Source of the DNA: Rhodospirillales bacterium 24-66-33
Lineage (GTDB): Bacteria; Pseudomonadota; Alphaproteobacteria; Reyranellales; Reyranellaceae
DNA: 64,000 nucleotides
Assembly (NCBI GenBank): GCA_002281855.1
Contig: NCHQ01000030.1
Coordinates: 1-64,000, forward strand
Reading direction: 5' to 3'
Under the pieces are notes generated by a model, which was not told where the DNA came from, did no database searches, and was given only the letters and a program-made list of their open reading frames with translations. The position numbers were made by a program, and so were the translations under genes. Of the stretch, positions 1 through 6,569 are shown piece after piece. The stretch's first letter is position 1, and every line of letters begins with the position of its first letter.

Positions 1-10
1 CTAGGACCCG

Positions 11-27
11 GTCCGGCAAAGCCGGAC
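11..27. repeat. Short perfect inverted repeat
   Basis: GTCCGGC-AAA-GCCGGAC forms a perfect 7-bp stem with a 3-nt loop. No T-run follows on either strand, so a terminator is not well supported. It may belong to an upstream gene outside the window. Confidence 0.35.
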
Positions 28-74
28 GCGCCATTCTTCGGCAACTGATGCTCTCTGTTTCAATGTAATTGCAC

Positions 75-162
75 GTTTCAGCATTTGTTGAAACTCGTAA
101 TATTACTGAAATCCGCTTGACAGAATTTCACTGTTTGCGGTATTTTCAGCGAATGCTGAAAA
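75..162. promoter_or_regulatory. Cluster of TTTCA/TGAAA inverted half-sites (putative operator)
   Basis: Three nested inverted repeats are visible: GTTTCA (75-80) with TGAAAC (89-94); TGAAAT (107-112) with ATTTCA (125-130); and the perfect TTTTCAGC (143-150)/GCTGAAAA (155-162). They share the core TTTCA/TGAAA. The last one overlaps both the -10 element and the ATG at 153. AbiEi-type antitoxins are known to autorepress by binding inverted repeats at their own promoter; that this array serves the same purpose here is inference. Confidence 0.55.
117..146 (+). promoter_or_regulatory. Sigma70-type promoter for the AbiEi/AbiEii-like operon
   Basis: A consensus -35 TTGACA (117-122) is followed after 18 bp by TATTTT (141-146). 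A transcription start about 7 bp downstream would fall on the ATG at 153, implying a leaderless or nearly leaderless mRNA. This matches the absence of a ribosome-binding site before 153. The promoter lies between and within the half-sites described for 75-162. Confidence 0.55.
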
Positions 163-1232
163 TATCCGATTCGGTGAAAAGCCTGGAAAAGCAGGCTGCA
201 GAAGCGCTTACCTCGCTTCTGGAGGATGTGCCTGCGATCAAAGTTCGCGACGTCAGCATCGAGCCGGACGGACCGGATCGTGGCATCGACATTCTCGCGA
301 CGATCAACGTCTCCGGCCAGCGCTATTCGATCGTCTGTGAAGTCAAATCAAGCGGCCAGCCTCGGCATGTCCGTATGGCCCTGCTGCAGCTGCGCAACTA
401 CGTGGCTCATCACGAGCCAGGCTCCTTGCCGGTCTTCATCGCGCCCTACCTCTCGGCAGAGGCGCGCGCCCTGTGCCGGGAGGAAAAGGTGGGCTTCCTC
501 GACCTGGAAGGCAACGCACGGCTGGTGTTCGATGGTGTGTTCATCGAACGGCAAGTAGCCAAAAAACCGGCGGCGGAGCGCCGCGAGCTCAAATCCCTCT
601 TCAAGCCGAAATCAGCTCGCATCCTGCGCGTGCTGTTGCGCAAGCCAGATCGGCCATGGCGCGTGACCGACCTTGCGGACACGGCCCAAGTCAGCCTCGG
701 CCATGTGAGCAATGTGCGGTCGGCACTGATCAACAATGAATGGGCGCAGCTTTCCGAAGGTGGACTCGTTCTCAGCAAGCCCGACGACCTGCTCGACGCG
801 TGGCGAGAAGCGCACGAATCTCCCGCCGACCGGCGCGAGGGATTCTATACGACGCTGCATGGCCGGCCGTTCGACGAGGCGGCGCGCCAGGCGCTGGGCA
901 GCAACTCCGGGAGCGGGCAGCTCGCGTTCGCATCGTTCTCAGCGGCGCAGTGGCTCGCACCTTATGGCCGGACCGGCACGCACTACTTCTACGCCGAGGC
1001 GGACGCGATCGACCGGTTGAAGCGGGACCTGAAGCTGGCGTCCGCTCAAATGGGCGAAAATGTTGTGGTCATGGTGCCGAAGGACAGTGGCCTATTCCTC
1101 GACGTTGTCGAACCGGCGCCGGGTGCGATATGCACCAGCCCTGTCCAGACCTACCTCGACCTCGCGCAAACCGGAGAGCGGGGCCGGGAAGCGGCCGATC
1201 ATCTGAGACGAGAGAAACTGTCATGGAAATGA
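153..1232 (+). CDS. AbiEi-like antitoxin/regulator with N-terminal PD-(D/E)xK-like domain
   Basis: Putative antitoxin and autorepressor of a type IV toxin-antitoxin pair, 359 residues from the ATG at 153. An in-frame TTG at 69 would extend it by 28 residues, but it lies upstream of the apparent promoter. Residues 35-85 carry a PD-(D/E)xK-like pattern: D46 in a GIDIL strand, E63-V-K65 in an IVCEVKSSG strand, and Q79 in the following helix. Residues about 150-205 look like a winged helix (arrangement KSARILRVLL, then LADTAQVSLGHVSNVRSAL). The C-terminal half resembles the large AbiEi-type C-domain. The gene overlaps the next, nucleotidyltransferase-like, gene by 10 bp, the usual antitoxin-first order. 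Family assignment rests mainly on domain layout and partner. The nuclease-like pattern could be structural only. Confidence 0.65.
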   Translation: MLKISDSVKSLEKQAAEALTSLLEDVPAIKVRDVSIEPDGPDRGIDILATINVSGQRYSIVCEVKSSGQPRHVRMALLQLRNYVAHHEPGSLPVFIAPYLSAEARALCREEKVGFLDLEGNARLVFDGVFIERQVAKKPAAERRELKSLFKPKSARILRVLLRKPDRPWRVTDLADTAQVSLGHVSNVRSALINNEWAQLSEGGLVLSKPDDLLDAWREAHESPADRREGFYTTLHGRPFDEAARQALGSNSGSGQLAFASFSAAQWLAPYGRTGTHYFYAEADAIDRLKRDLKLASAQMGENVVVMVPKDSGLFLDVVEPAPGAICTSPVQTYLDLAQTGERGREAADHLRREKLSWK

Positions 1233-2089
1233 CGCCCGGCGAACCGCAATCGGCGACCGACTATGACGATCGGACTACGGCGGCGGTGAAGTCCGTCCTG
1301 GTGGAGATCGGCCAGATCCTCGGCGCCTTCAAAGGCAGGTTCGCCGTGATCGGCGGCGCCGTCCCGTGGCTGCTGCTCGAGAACGACGACATGCCCCATG
1401 TCGGTACGCTCGACGTCGATCTCGGCCTTGATGCGGAAGCGTTGGGGGACGGGGAGTACGCCACGCTTGTCGAAGCTCTCCAGGAACACGGATACCGGCA
1501 GCGCGAGGGCCTGCGCCGGTTTCAGCTCGCCCGCACCGTTCAGCCGCCCGATGACGGGCCCGCCATTGAGATCATCGTCGACTTCCTGATGCCGCGTGAC
1601 GCGGAGATCGCGAAGAACAAGCCGCCCCTGATCAGCAACTTCGCGGTGCAGCGTGCAGACGGCGCAGACTTGGCCACGACCTTCTACAAGATGGTGGCGA
1701 TCGAAGGCCCGATGCCCGATGGCGGCACCAATCGCGTGGAGGTGGCCGTCTGCTCCATCCCGGCGTTACTCGCCATGAAAGGCCATGCGCTGAACGGCCG
1801 GTACAAGCAAAAGGACGCCTACGACATCTACTTCTGCATCCGGAACTACCCGGGAGGTCCCGAGGTGCTGGCTGAGGAATGCAGGGTGATTCTCGCCGAG
1901 GGCAGCGGCGAGGCTGGATATCGCTTCATTGACGCAAAGTTCACGACCGTGGATGACTTCGGTCCTACCTGCGTAAAGCAATTCGTTCAGGCGAGTCAGA
2001 TCCTGGGAGATCGAACGCCGGAGCAGTGGCAGCAGGATGCGTTTGGCCAGGTCGACGCGTGGTTGCGTGGTCTCGGGCTTCGTGGCTAA
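1223..2089 (+). CDS. AbiEii/MNT-like nucleotidyltransferase toxin
   Basis: Putative toxin of the pair, 288 residues, a DNA polymerase beta-like nucleotidyltransferase. Visible signature: IGGAVPWLLL (GG at 44-45), then GTLDVDL with D64 and D66 as the metal-binding acidic pair, and a third acidic residue D120 in IEIIVDFL. A lysine-rich C-terminal segment KQKDAYDIY (K197, D198, D201) matches the KD..D pattern of AbiEii-like proteins. Members of this fold transfer nucleotides to tRNA or other targets when free of antitoxin; the target here is unknown. The start ATG at 1223 overlaps the upstream stop by 10 bp. An upstream in-frame extension to 740 exists but runs through the antitoxin gene in another frame and is ignored. 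Confidence 0.75.
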   Translation: MEMTPGEPQSATDYDDRTTAAVKSVLVEIGQILGAFKGRFAVIGGAVPWLLLENDDMPHVGTLDVDLGLDAEALGDGEYATLVEALQEHGYRQREGLRRFQLARTVQPPDDGPAIEIIVDFLMPRDAEIAKNKPPLISNFAVQRADGADLATTFYKMVAIEGPMPDGGTNRVEVAVCSIPALLAMKGHALNGRYKQKDAYDIYFCIRNYPGGPEVLAEECRVILAEGSGEAGYRFIDAKFTTVDDFGPTCVKQFVQASQILGDRTPEQWQQDAFGQVDAWLRGLGLRG

Positions 2090-2436
2090 GCCACAGCCGT
2101 AGGATCTTCGATATGCAGTGCGGCGGTCCCTGCGACCGACGGCATCTTGCAGTAGTTCACGGCACGCGAACGCTGATGAGAGGCGGCGTTCTTCGCGTCC
2201 AAGTGATACGGCGACCGGTCTCACGCCCACAGCGCCCGCCCCTCGCACGACGATCTATTTCAAGAATTTCCGAAGCTACCCCCAACGCTAACCCAGGATC
2301 CTTTTGAGGCCGAGTGGAAGAAGTGCCTATCCGACTGTTCGCGTGGTCGCGTAGCGCGGGCGACGGGATGATATTACATCCGCTCGATCTCAGGTGATGC
2401 GGGTGCGATATGCTCAGGCAAGACTGCTGCCCGGTC
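2090..2436. other. Non-coding gap between convergent genes
   Basis: The 347 bp between the converging toxin gene and the E1-like gene contain only short open frames with unconvincing, arginine-rich translations on both strands. No tRNA, no strong T-tailed hairpin and no recognisable insertion-sequence end was seen. It may be an old junction between two inserted cassettes. Confidence 0.4.
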
Positions 2437-3777
2437 TCACGAAAGGCTCGTCGGAATTGTCCCCAGGTTGACGCTTGGTCCCGGAGTAACGCCCGCATCA
2501 GCGACCATCTCAGGCGCGCCAAGTTCCATGTGGAGGAAACGAGCAGCCGGCTGAAGGGAGGCAAGGCGAATCGCCTGGGCAATCACGAGCGCGCCGGTTG
2601 CGGCGCCGACGAACGGCACCGCCGTACTTGCCTCAGCGAAACCAACAATGCCGCAACGGCCGATCTGGGCCTCTAAGTCTGCATACGCCTTCGTCTCCAT
2701 CAGTCTTGCGTGCAGCGCATCGTGCCGAGGCTGGGCAGCTTCATTCCAGAGACCTTCGATAGAGTTGCCCTTGGCAATTGTCCGGATCTGTATGCCCTCG
2801 AAATCATGAGCGCCATGGCCGAGGCCCGCATCGATCATGAACTCAAAGCCGTGGCGCGCCATGATGAGACGCGGCTGGAGCCGATCGAGCCCACACAGCA
2901 GATAGGGGGGATCTTCCGGCGTCACCTGAATATCGCCGTGATGGCGCCGCTCGATGATATCCGTCTTCCATCCGCAGGCCTCCAGCCAACGGCCGGCGAC
3001 CCGCGCCTTTTTGGAACCAAGATCGGTTGGAAGTACGAGCAAGCTTGTGGCCTCGTTCTCGTCGCCTATCAATTGATTGTCCTGCGCAACAGCACGTCCA
3101 CCGCGCACGCCGAGCAGGCACAAGTTCCAAATGAAACCCTGACCGAGATGTCCGAGGCCGAGAAACCAGATACTGTTGGGCACATCGAATGTTGCAGGCC
3201 CGATTGCTCCGGAGCCAGCGGCGCTCCACGGCTCCCAAAGATTCACCGTCACATCGCGTGGCCGCAGTGTCTTAGCCGCCAATGCGCACGCGAAGATCTG
3301 ACGCATCGCGACCGCTGCAGCGAAGGCGCCAGTCAAGGCGAGCCGGCTATCGCCGGGTCCATCGCCGGCCGCTTGGCGCGTGCCAGCCAGCCACCGGTCC
3401 CACCAGCAACGGACTGTCCAGCCCATTCCAGAGGCATTGCCGATGCTAATGGTGTGCGTGGTCGTCCGCGGCGCATCCTCCACCAACCGTGCGCCGAGTG
3501 AACGCGCCGCATGGCGCAGGGTTTTCCCGAGCGGCAACGATGCCAGAAGCCTAGCGTCCCCTTCCATAACGAGGGTGACTTGACCAAAGCACTTGCGGGC
3601 CGTTGCGACTGCGGTCAGCGCCGCCGCCTGCCCGGCTGGTGTGTCCATCTGGTTCCTGCCCAGCGCTACCGCGACGTGGATGGAATCGAGGCGTGCCTCC
3701 GCTTCTGCAAATGAATCGGCACGTGCGCCGTCGGTCAGAGCCTTCGTGATCCGCGAACGCTTCCATAAGTCCGTCAT
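2437..3777 (-). CDS. E1-like ThiF-family adenylating enzyme of a ubiquitin-like system
   Basis: Predicted activating enzyme that would adenylate the C-terminal glycine of the partner Ubl (4736-5284). It has 446 residues from the ATG at 3777, which overlaps the JAMM gene stop by 4 bp (ATGA). Residues 1-195 form an N-terminal domain of the kind found before ThiF in bacterial Ub-like operons. From about 203 comes a Rossmann domain with FLGLGHLGQG (glycines 207-214), an acidic D233 in AQDNQLIGDENEA, and GSKKARVA (K256, K257). C295-G-L-D and R373-C375-G precede a hydrophobic STAVPFVGAATGALVIAQ stretch. C375 is a candidate for a transthiolation cysteine. The N-x-x-R motif typical of ThiF is degenerate (NEATSLL). 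Last gene of the four-gene operon. Function inferred from family and context. Confidence 0.85.
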   Translation of the reverse strand: MTDLWKRSRITKALTDGARADSFAEAEARLDSIHVAVALGRNQMDTPAGQAAALTAVATARKCFGQVTLVMEGDARLLASLPLGKTLRHAARSLGARLVEDAPRTTTHTISIGNASGMGWTVRCWWDRWLAGTRQAAGDGPGDSRLALTGAFAAAVAMRQIFACALAAKTLRPRDVTVNLWEPWSAAGSGAIGPATFDVPNSIWFLGLGHLGQGFIWNLCLLGVRGGRAVAQDNQLIGDENEATSLLVLPTDLGSKKARVAGRWLEACGWKTDIIERRHHGDIQVTPEDPPYLLCGLDRLQPRLIMARHGFEFMIDAGLGHGAHDFEGIQIRTIAKGNSIEGLWNEAAQPRHDALHARLMETKAYADLEAQIGRCGIVGFAEASTAVPFVGAATGALVIAQAIRLASLQPAARFLHMELGAPEMVADAGVTPGPSVNLGTIPTSLS

Positions 3778-4298
3778 GGCCGCCACCTGACCCGGAAGAA
3801 TGCCGTGCCGCGCTTGCTGTGATCCGCCCACCGGCCAGCGCCGAGAAACTCGTACATGCCGATCGCGCCTGGCCGTGGCCTTCCACGCGCAAAATTGGGG
3901 AGAATGAATGCGATGTGTCCGCTACGCGGCATGACCGGGTTGGCCTGATCGGATGTGCTCTGGCCATATCCGCCCGGGTGGACGTGAACATCGGCGACGA
4001 CGCCGTAGCCGCGCGCACGGCAGATTTCCCATAGCCGCGGCAATGCGGTCTCGCGGATCGTGACAATCCCGGTTGCTAGCGCCTCGGGATCGACATCGTC
4101 GTAAAAAACAAAATCGAGAATCTCGTATGCGCCAGTCCACGCTTTCCTGCCGAGAAGGTACGCGCCGCTCTCGCGTCTCTCGCCAAGCGTCCGGCGCGCG
4201 AGTTCGCGCGTGCCTGCGTCCCAGACTTTCCGGCGACAGAATATTTTAGGCGGCGCGAGCCCGACCCAGCCAAGCAGCGTGCTCAGAAGCGAGTTCAT
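3774..4298 (-). CDS. JAMM/JAB-family deubiquitinase-like metalloprotease
   Basis: Predicted zinc isopeptidase, 174 residues, that would process the Ubl precursor or remove it from targets. The JAMM signature is visible: E43 in RRESGAYLLG, then H105-V-H107-P with S114 and D117. The HxH-to-S spacing is six residues, one fewer than in classic JAMM enzymes such as AMSH. Prok-JAB proteins of this kind accompany E1/E2/Ubl genes in bacterial operons. The ATG at 4298 is the only sensible start and lies inside the 3' end of the E2-like gene (53-bp overlap in another frame). Its stop overlaps the E1 start by 4 bp. This tight overlap suggests coupled translation of the whole operon. Confidence 0.85.
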   Translation of the reverse strand: MNSLLSTLLGWVGLAPPKIFCRRKVWDAGTRELARRTLGERRESGAYLLGRKAWTGAYEILDFVFYDDVDPEALATGIVTIRETALPRLWEICRARGYGVVADVHVHPGGYGQSTSDQANPVMPRSGHIAFILPNFARGRPRPGAIGMYEFLGAGRWADHSKRGTAFFRVRWRP

Positions 4299-4743
4299 AT
4301 AATTGTTCCATGATGAAGGTGAGGTGTCGATCACGCCGCCATGCATGATCGGGGCGCTTCGCCGCCCAGTTGTTGTGAAGTGCGCCATAGCGCTGCCATG
4401 CGCGGTAGATGCCGCCATATGCATTGGGCGGGTCACCCCAGGTCTTCAACGCATCGACAACGCCGGGCGAACTGTTGGCGATGGGATCGGGACGTTTGGC
4501 AGTTGCATGGTCCCAGTGCTGGACGAAAGGACCCAGCGCCGGGAAATTGTCGCAGAGTAGCTGGAACCCAAGCGTAGCGGATTGACCACTCGTCAGGTCG
4601 ACCCCCGTCACGTTCACTTCCAAGATCGGGAACGCGTAACGCACAATCGCCCAGCGTCCTTGCTCAATGCCTACTCGGAAGCGCACCGAGCGAAGGTGCG
4701 CTTCCAGCGTTTGCTCTGAGGCCGAGAGCGCTACCTCAGCCAT
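4246..4743 (-). CDS. E2-like (UBC-fold) protein of a ubiquitin-like system, canonical cysteine not evident
   Basis: 165 residues. The order of elements resembles prokaryotic E2 families: helix 1 (about 10-20), strands VGIEQGRWAIVRYAF and ILEVNVTG, then LGFQLLCDNFPALGPFVQHW (60-77) corresponding to the E2 strand before the P-P turn. A C-terminal part HNNWAAKRPDHAW...LTFIMEQLYELAS matches the W and last helices of Prok-E2 proteins. The only cysteine is C64, placed in the strand before the proline turn rather than after an HPN-like motif. The position analogous to G-x-I-C reads GGIYRAW (Y113). It may therefore be a non-catalytic or divergent E2. The start overlaps the Ubl gene by 8 bp, with AAGGA upstream. 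Confidence 0.7.
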   Translation of the reverse strand: MAEVALSASEQTLEAHLRSVRFRVGIEQGRWAIVRYAFPILEVNVTGVDLTSGQSATLGFQLLCDNFPALGPFVQHWDHATAKRPDPIANSSPGVVDALKTWGDPPNAYGGIYRAWQRYGALHNNWAAKRPDHAWRRDRHLTFIMEQLYELASEHAAWLGRARAA

Positions 4744-5284
4744 TCGTGAAATCCTTGAGCGTCAGGTCGACGACGAGTGTGCAGTGGCCCGTTTTTACGA
4801 ACTTCCCGACCGCAGCGTCGCGCGGCAGCGGTGCATCGGCTCCCGGCAAGATCAGGTTGGCCTTCGCTGCTGTGACGGGATCGAGGTCGAAGCCCTTCTT
4901 GCCCACGGCCCACTGGAGGGCCTTGAACACGGTGGCGGCCGGGCTGAAGCGGTGCTCGATGGTGCGGTGCTCGTAGCGAACCTCGACGGTGACGACGCGA
5001 CAGCGATGACCAATGAGGCGGACTGCCTTGCGGCCATGGGGCGGTTGAGGCAGCGGCTCGTCGTGACCGTGTTCGAAGAGATGCATCTCTCCGGTCACGC
5101 CGGCGCGGGTGCGAACGGCATCTTCGAAGCGCTCGTCGACCACGATAGAGAAGGTGAGCGCTTCAGCCTGATCTTCGATCTCGATTTCGATATCGGCTTC
5201 CGCCCCCTTAGCAGTGGCGGATTCGATTCTGGGCGAGGGGCCCTTGATGTCTTCGCCGTCTCCGACGCGGTTGCTGTTGTCCAT
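4736..5284 (-). CDS. Two-domain ubiquitin-like protein (multiubiquitin/ISG15-like modifier)
   Basis: Predicted protein modifier, 182 residues, first gene of the operon with a good AAGGAG site 6 nt before the ATG at 5284. Residues 1-42 are an acidic, low-complexity tail. Residues about 43-100 look like a first beta-grasp-type unit (ALTFSIVV, then AGVTGEMHLFEHGHDEPL). Residues about 97-182 form a clearer second unit: VVTVEVRYEHRTIEHRF, a helix VFKALQWAVG, and a last strand CTLVVDLTLKDF ending in N-G. The single C-terminal glycine exposes a carboxylate suitable for E1 activation without prior trimming. Two fused Ubl units recall ISG15 and BilA. Targets are unknown. Assignment rests on the neighbouring E1, E2 and JAMM genes plus these motifs. 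Confidence 0.8.
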   Translation of the reverse strand: MDNSNRVGDGEDIKGPSPRIESATAKGAEADIEIEIEDQAEALTFSIVVDERFEDAVRTRAGVTGEMHLFEHGHDEPLPQPPHGRKAVRLIGHRCRVVTVEVRYEHRTIEHRFSPAATVFKALQWAVGKKGFDLDPVTAAKANLILPGADAPLPRDAAVGKFVKTGHCTLVVDLTLKDFTNG

Positions 5285-5439
5285 ATGATTCTCCTTGTGT
5301 GGCTTTCGCCACAGTCTGGGGCGAAATTGCTCGTTTGATCAGAAACGGACAATATCTATATATTAAGTTCGTTTCTGGACTCGTTTGTAATCGAACTAAT
5401 GTGGTATGTAAAGTTCAAAGTTGGACCGTAGGAGGATTG
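5285..5439. promoter_or_regulatory. AT-rich divergent promoter region between Ubl operon and Xre/RES operon
   Basis: A locally AT-rich stretch (about 5351-5366) sits between perfect inverted arms CAGAAACG (5340-5347) and CGTTTCTG (5370-5377). Further TCGTTTG copies occur at 5331-5337 and 5381-5387. A second hairpin, TGTGGC-tttc-GCCACA (5298-5313), lies in the leader of the Ubl gene. A possible plus-strand promoter is TTGATC (5335-5340), 16 bp, TATATA (5357-5362). The repeated GAAACG/CGTTT half-sites are plausible operators for the adjacent Xre antitoxin and could also affect the Ubl promoter. This is inference from position and symmetry. Confidence 0.5.
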
Positions 5440-5826
5440 ATGCCAAGTGCCTCAAATACACAGCCAAGCCCGACAGCCGGGACCGGGAATTCGGCGCTGG
5501 ATACGTTTTTCAAGATTGCCGACCTCTGGTCGTTGAGCATCGAGCAGCAGATTGCGTTGCTCGGTTCCCCGGCCCGATCGACGTTCTACAAATGGAAAAA
5601 GGAAGGCGGCCTGCTCTCCACGGATACGGAAGAGCGCATCTCGCACCTCGTCTCGATCTTTAAGGCGCTGCAGATCGTCGTGCCCGAGCCGAAGGCGGCG
5701 GACGCCTGGATACATCGCGCGAATAGATATTTCGGCGGGCGCTCGGCGCTCAATGTCATGCTCGATGGCAAGCTGACCGACATCTACGCGGTCCGCGTTT
5801 ACCTGGATGCTCAGCGCGGAGGCTAA
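5440..5826 (+). CDS. Xre/MbcA/ParS-family antitoxin
   Basis: Antitoxin of a RES-type pair, 128 residues, also expected to bind its own promoter. The N-terminal half contains an Xre-like helix-turn-helix (SIEQQIALLGSPARSTFYKWKK). The C-terminal half is the MbcA/ParS toxin-binding domain: a W-x-x-R-A-N segment, FGGRSALNVMLDGK, and a terminal VRVYLDAQRGG. Start ATG 5440 is preceded by GGAGG at 5431-5435. A longer frame from 5299 crosses the promoter region and is rejected. The stop TAA shares its last base with the toxin start (TAATG), so translation is coupled. Confidence 0.88.
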   Translation: MPSASNTQPSPTAGTGNSALDTFFKIADLWSLSIEQQIALLGSPARSTFYKWKKEGGLLSTDTEERISHLVSIFKALQIVVPEPKAADAWIHRANRYFGGRSALNVMLDGKLTDIYAVRVYLDAQRGG

Positions 5827-6536
5827 TGGTGAAGTACCCAACCCGTTCGTTTGATCAGGACTGCTACCAGCTGATACCGTCGCGTTTTCCGCCCGTCGAC
5901 GTGTACGAACGGCTGGAGTTGCCGGAACTGCGTGCCGCAGCCCTGGAACTCGAACAGCGCACAAATCCGCGCCTTACGGCCATGAAGCATCTCAGTGTGC
6001 CACCCAAGGTCAGGGACAAAGGCACACATCAGTTTCAGAACTGGAACCATGCGCCCTTCGCCTACAAGAATCCCGAAGGCTCACACTTCCTTGGGCCGGC
6101 GTACGGCGCGGCTGAGATGGCCGTGGACTTGCCGGCGGCCCTTCTGCACGCGCTTCGCCGCCGGGAGGAGTTTTTCAGTCGCACGAATGAAGAAGCCATG
6201 GGGCAGGACATGCGTGTGCTTTGCCGTCGCGTGACCGGAACCTTGATTGATCTAACGGGCCTCGACACGGGATTGGCGCAAGCGGAACGCTGGAACATCG
6301 GTCAGAAGCTCTATGAGGAAGGCGCGGCGGGGATCATCTATCGCCGTCCGGATTTCGGCGATCACCGTTTCGTGTCCGTGTATGACGGAGCGCTACTCGG
6401 GCGGGCCCTTCAGGGCGCACACTACCGCTTTGTGTGGGACGGGAAGACCGTCAAGAGCATCTATGATTTCAATAAGGGCGACACCATTCTCCGCGAGCAA
6501 CTGCTCGCGGCCAGTCTAGGCAAGAACGCAGCGTAA
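5826..6536 (+). CDS. RES-domain toxin (NAD+-degrading type)
   Basis: Toxin partner of the preceding antitoxin, 236 residues. RES-family toxins studied so far (for example MbcT and ParT) attack NAD+ or transfer its ADP-ribosyl group. The arrangement fits the family: an N-terminal YQLIPSRFPPVDVYERL region with the early arginine, a central acidic region, and a late FVSVYDGALLGRAL segment with the serine expected in the active site. At 236 residues it is longer than minimal RES proteins (about 150-190), with an N-terminal extension that is common in this subgroup. Starts at 5826, overlapping the antitoxin stop by one base. Confidence 0.82.
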   Translation: MVKYPTRSFDQDCYQLIPSRFPPVDVYERLELPELRAAALELEQRTNPRLTAMKHLSVPPKVRDKGTHQFQNWNHAPFAYKNPEGSHFLGPAYGAAEMAVDLPAALLHALRRREEFFSRTNEEAMGQDMRVLCRRVTGTLIDLTGLDTGLAQAERWNIGQKLYEEGAAGIIYRRPDFGDHRFVSVYDGALLGRALQGAHYRFVWDGKTVKSIYDFNKGDTILREQLLAASLGKNAA

Positions 6537-6569
6537 GAGCGCGAAGCAGGCGGTAGAGGAGCGACCGAC

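Noticed and set aside
69..152. TTG start for the AbiEi-like protein
   Set aside because: It lies upstream of the apparent TTGACA/TATTTT promoter, and the sequence consists of operator-like repeats.
2157..2582. Minus-strand 141-codon frame in the gap after the AbiEii-like gene
   Set aside because: Arginine/serine-rich with no family pattern, and it overlaps the end of the E1-like gene in a different frame.
2710..3501. Plus-strand open frame of 263 codons over the E1-like gene
   Set aside because: The minus-strand protein shows a clear Rossmann/ThiF pattern and operon overlaps, whereas the plus-strand translation has no recognisable domain.
5299..5439. N-terminal extension of the Xre antitoxin
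   Set aside because: It crosses the divergent promoter region, and a strong GGAGG site precedes the ATG at 5440.
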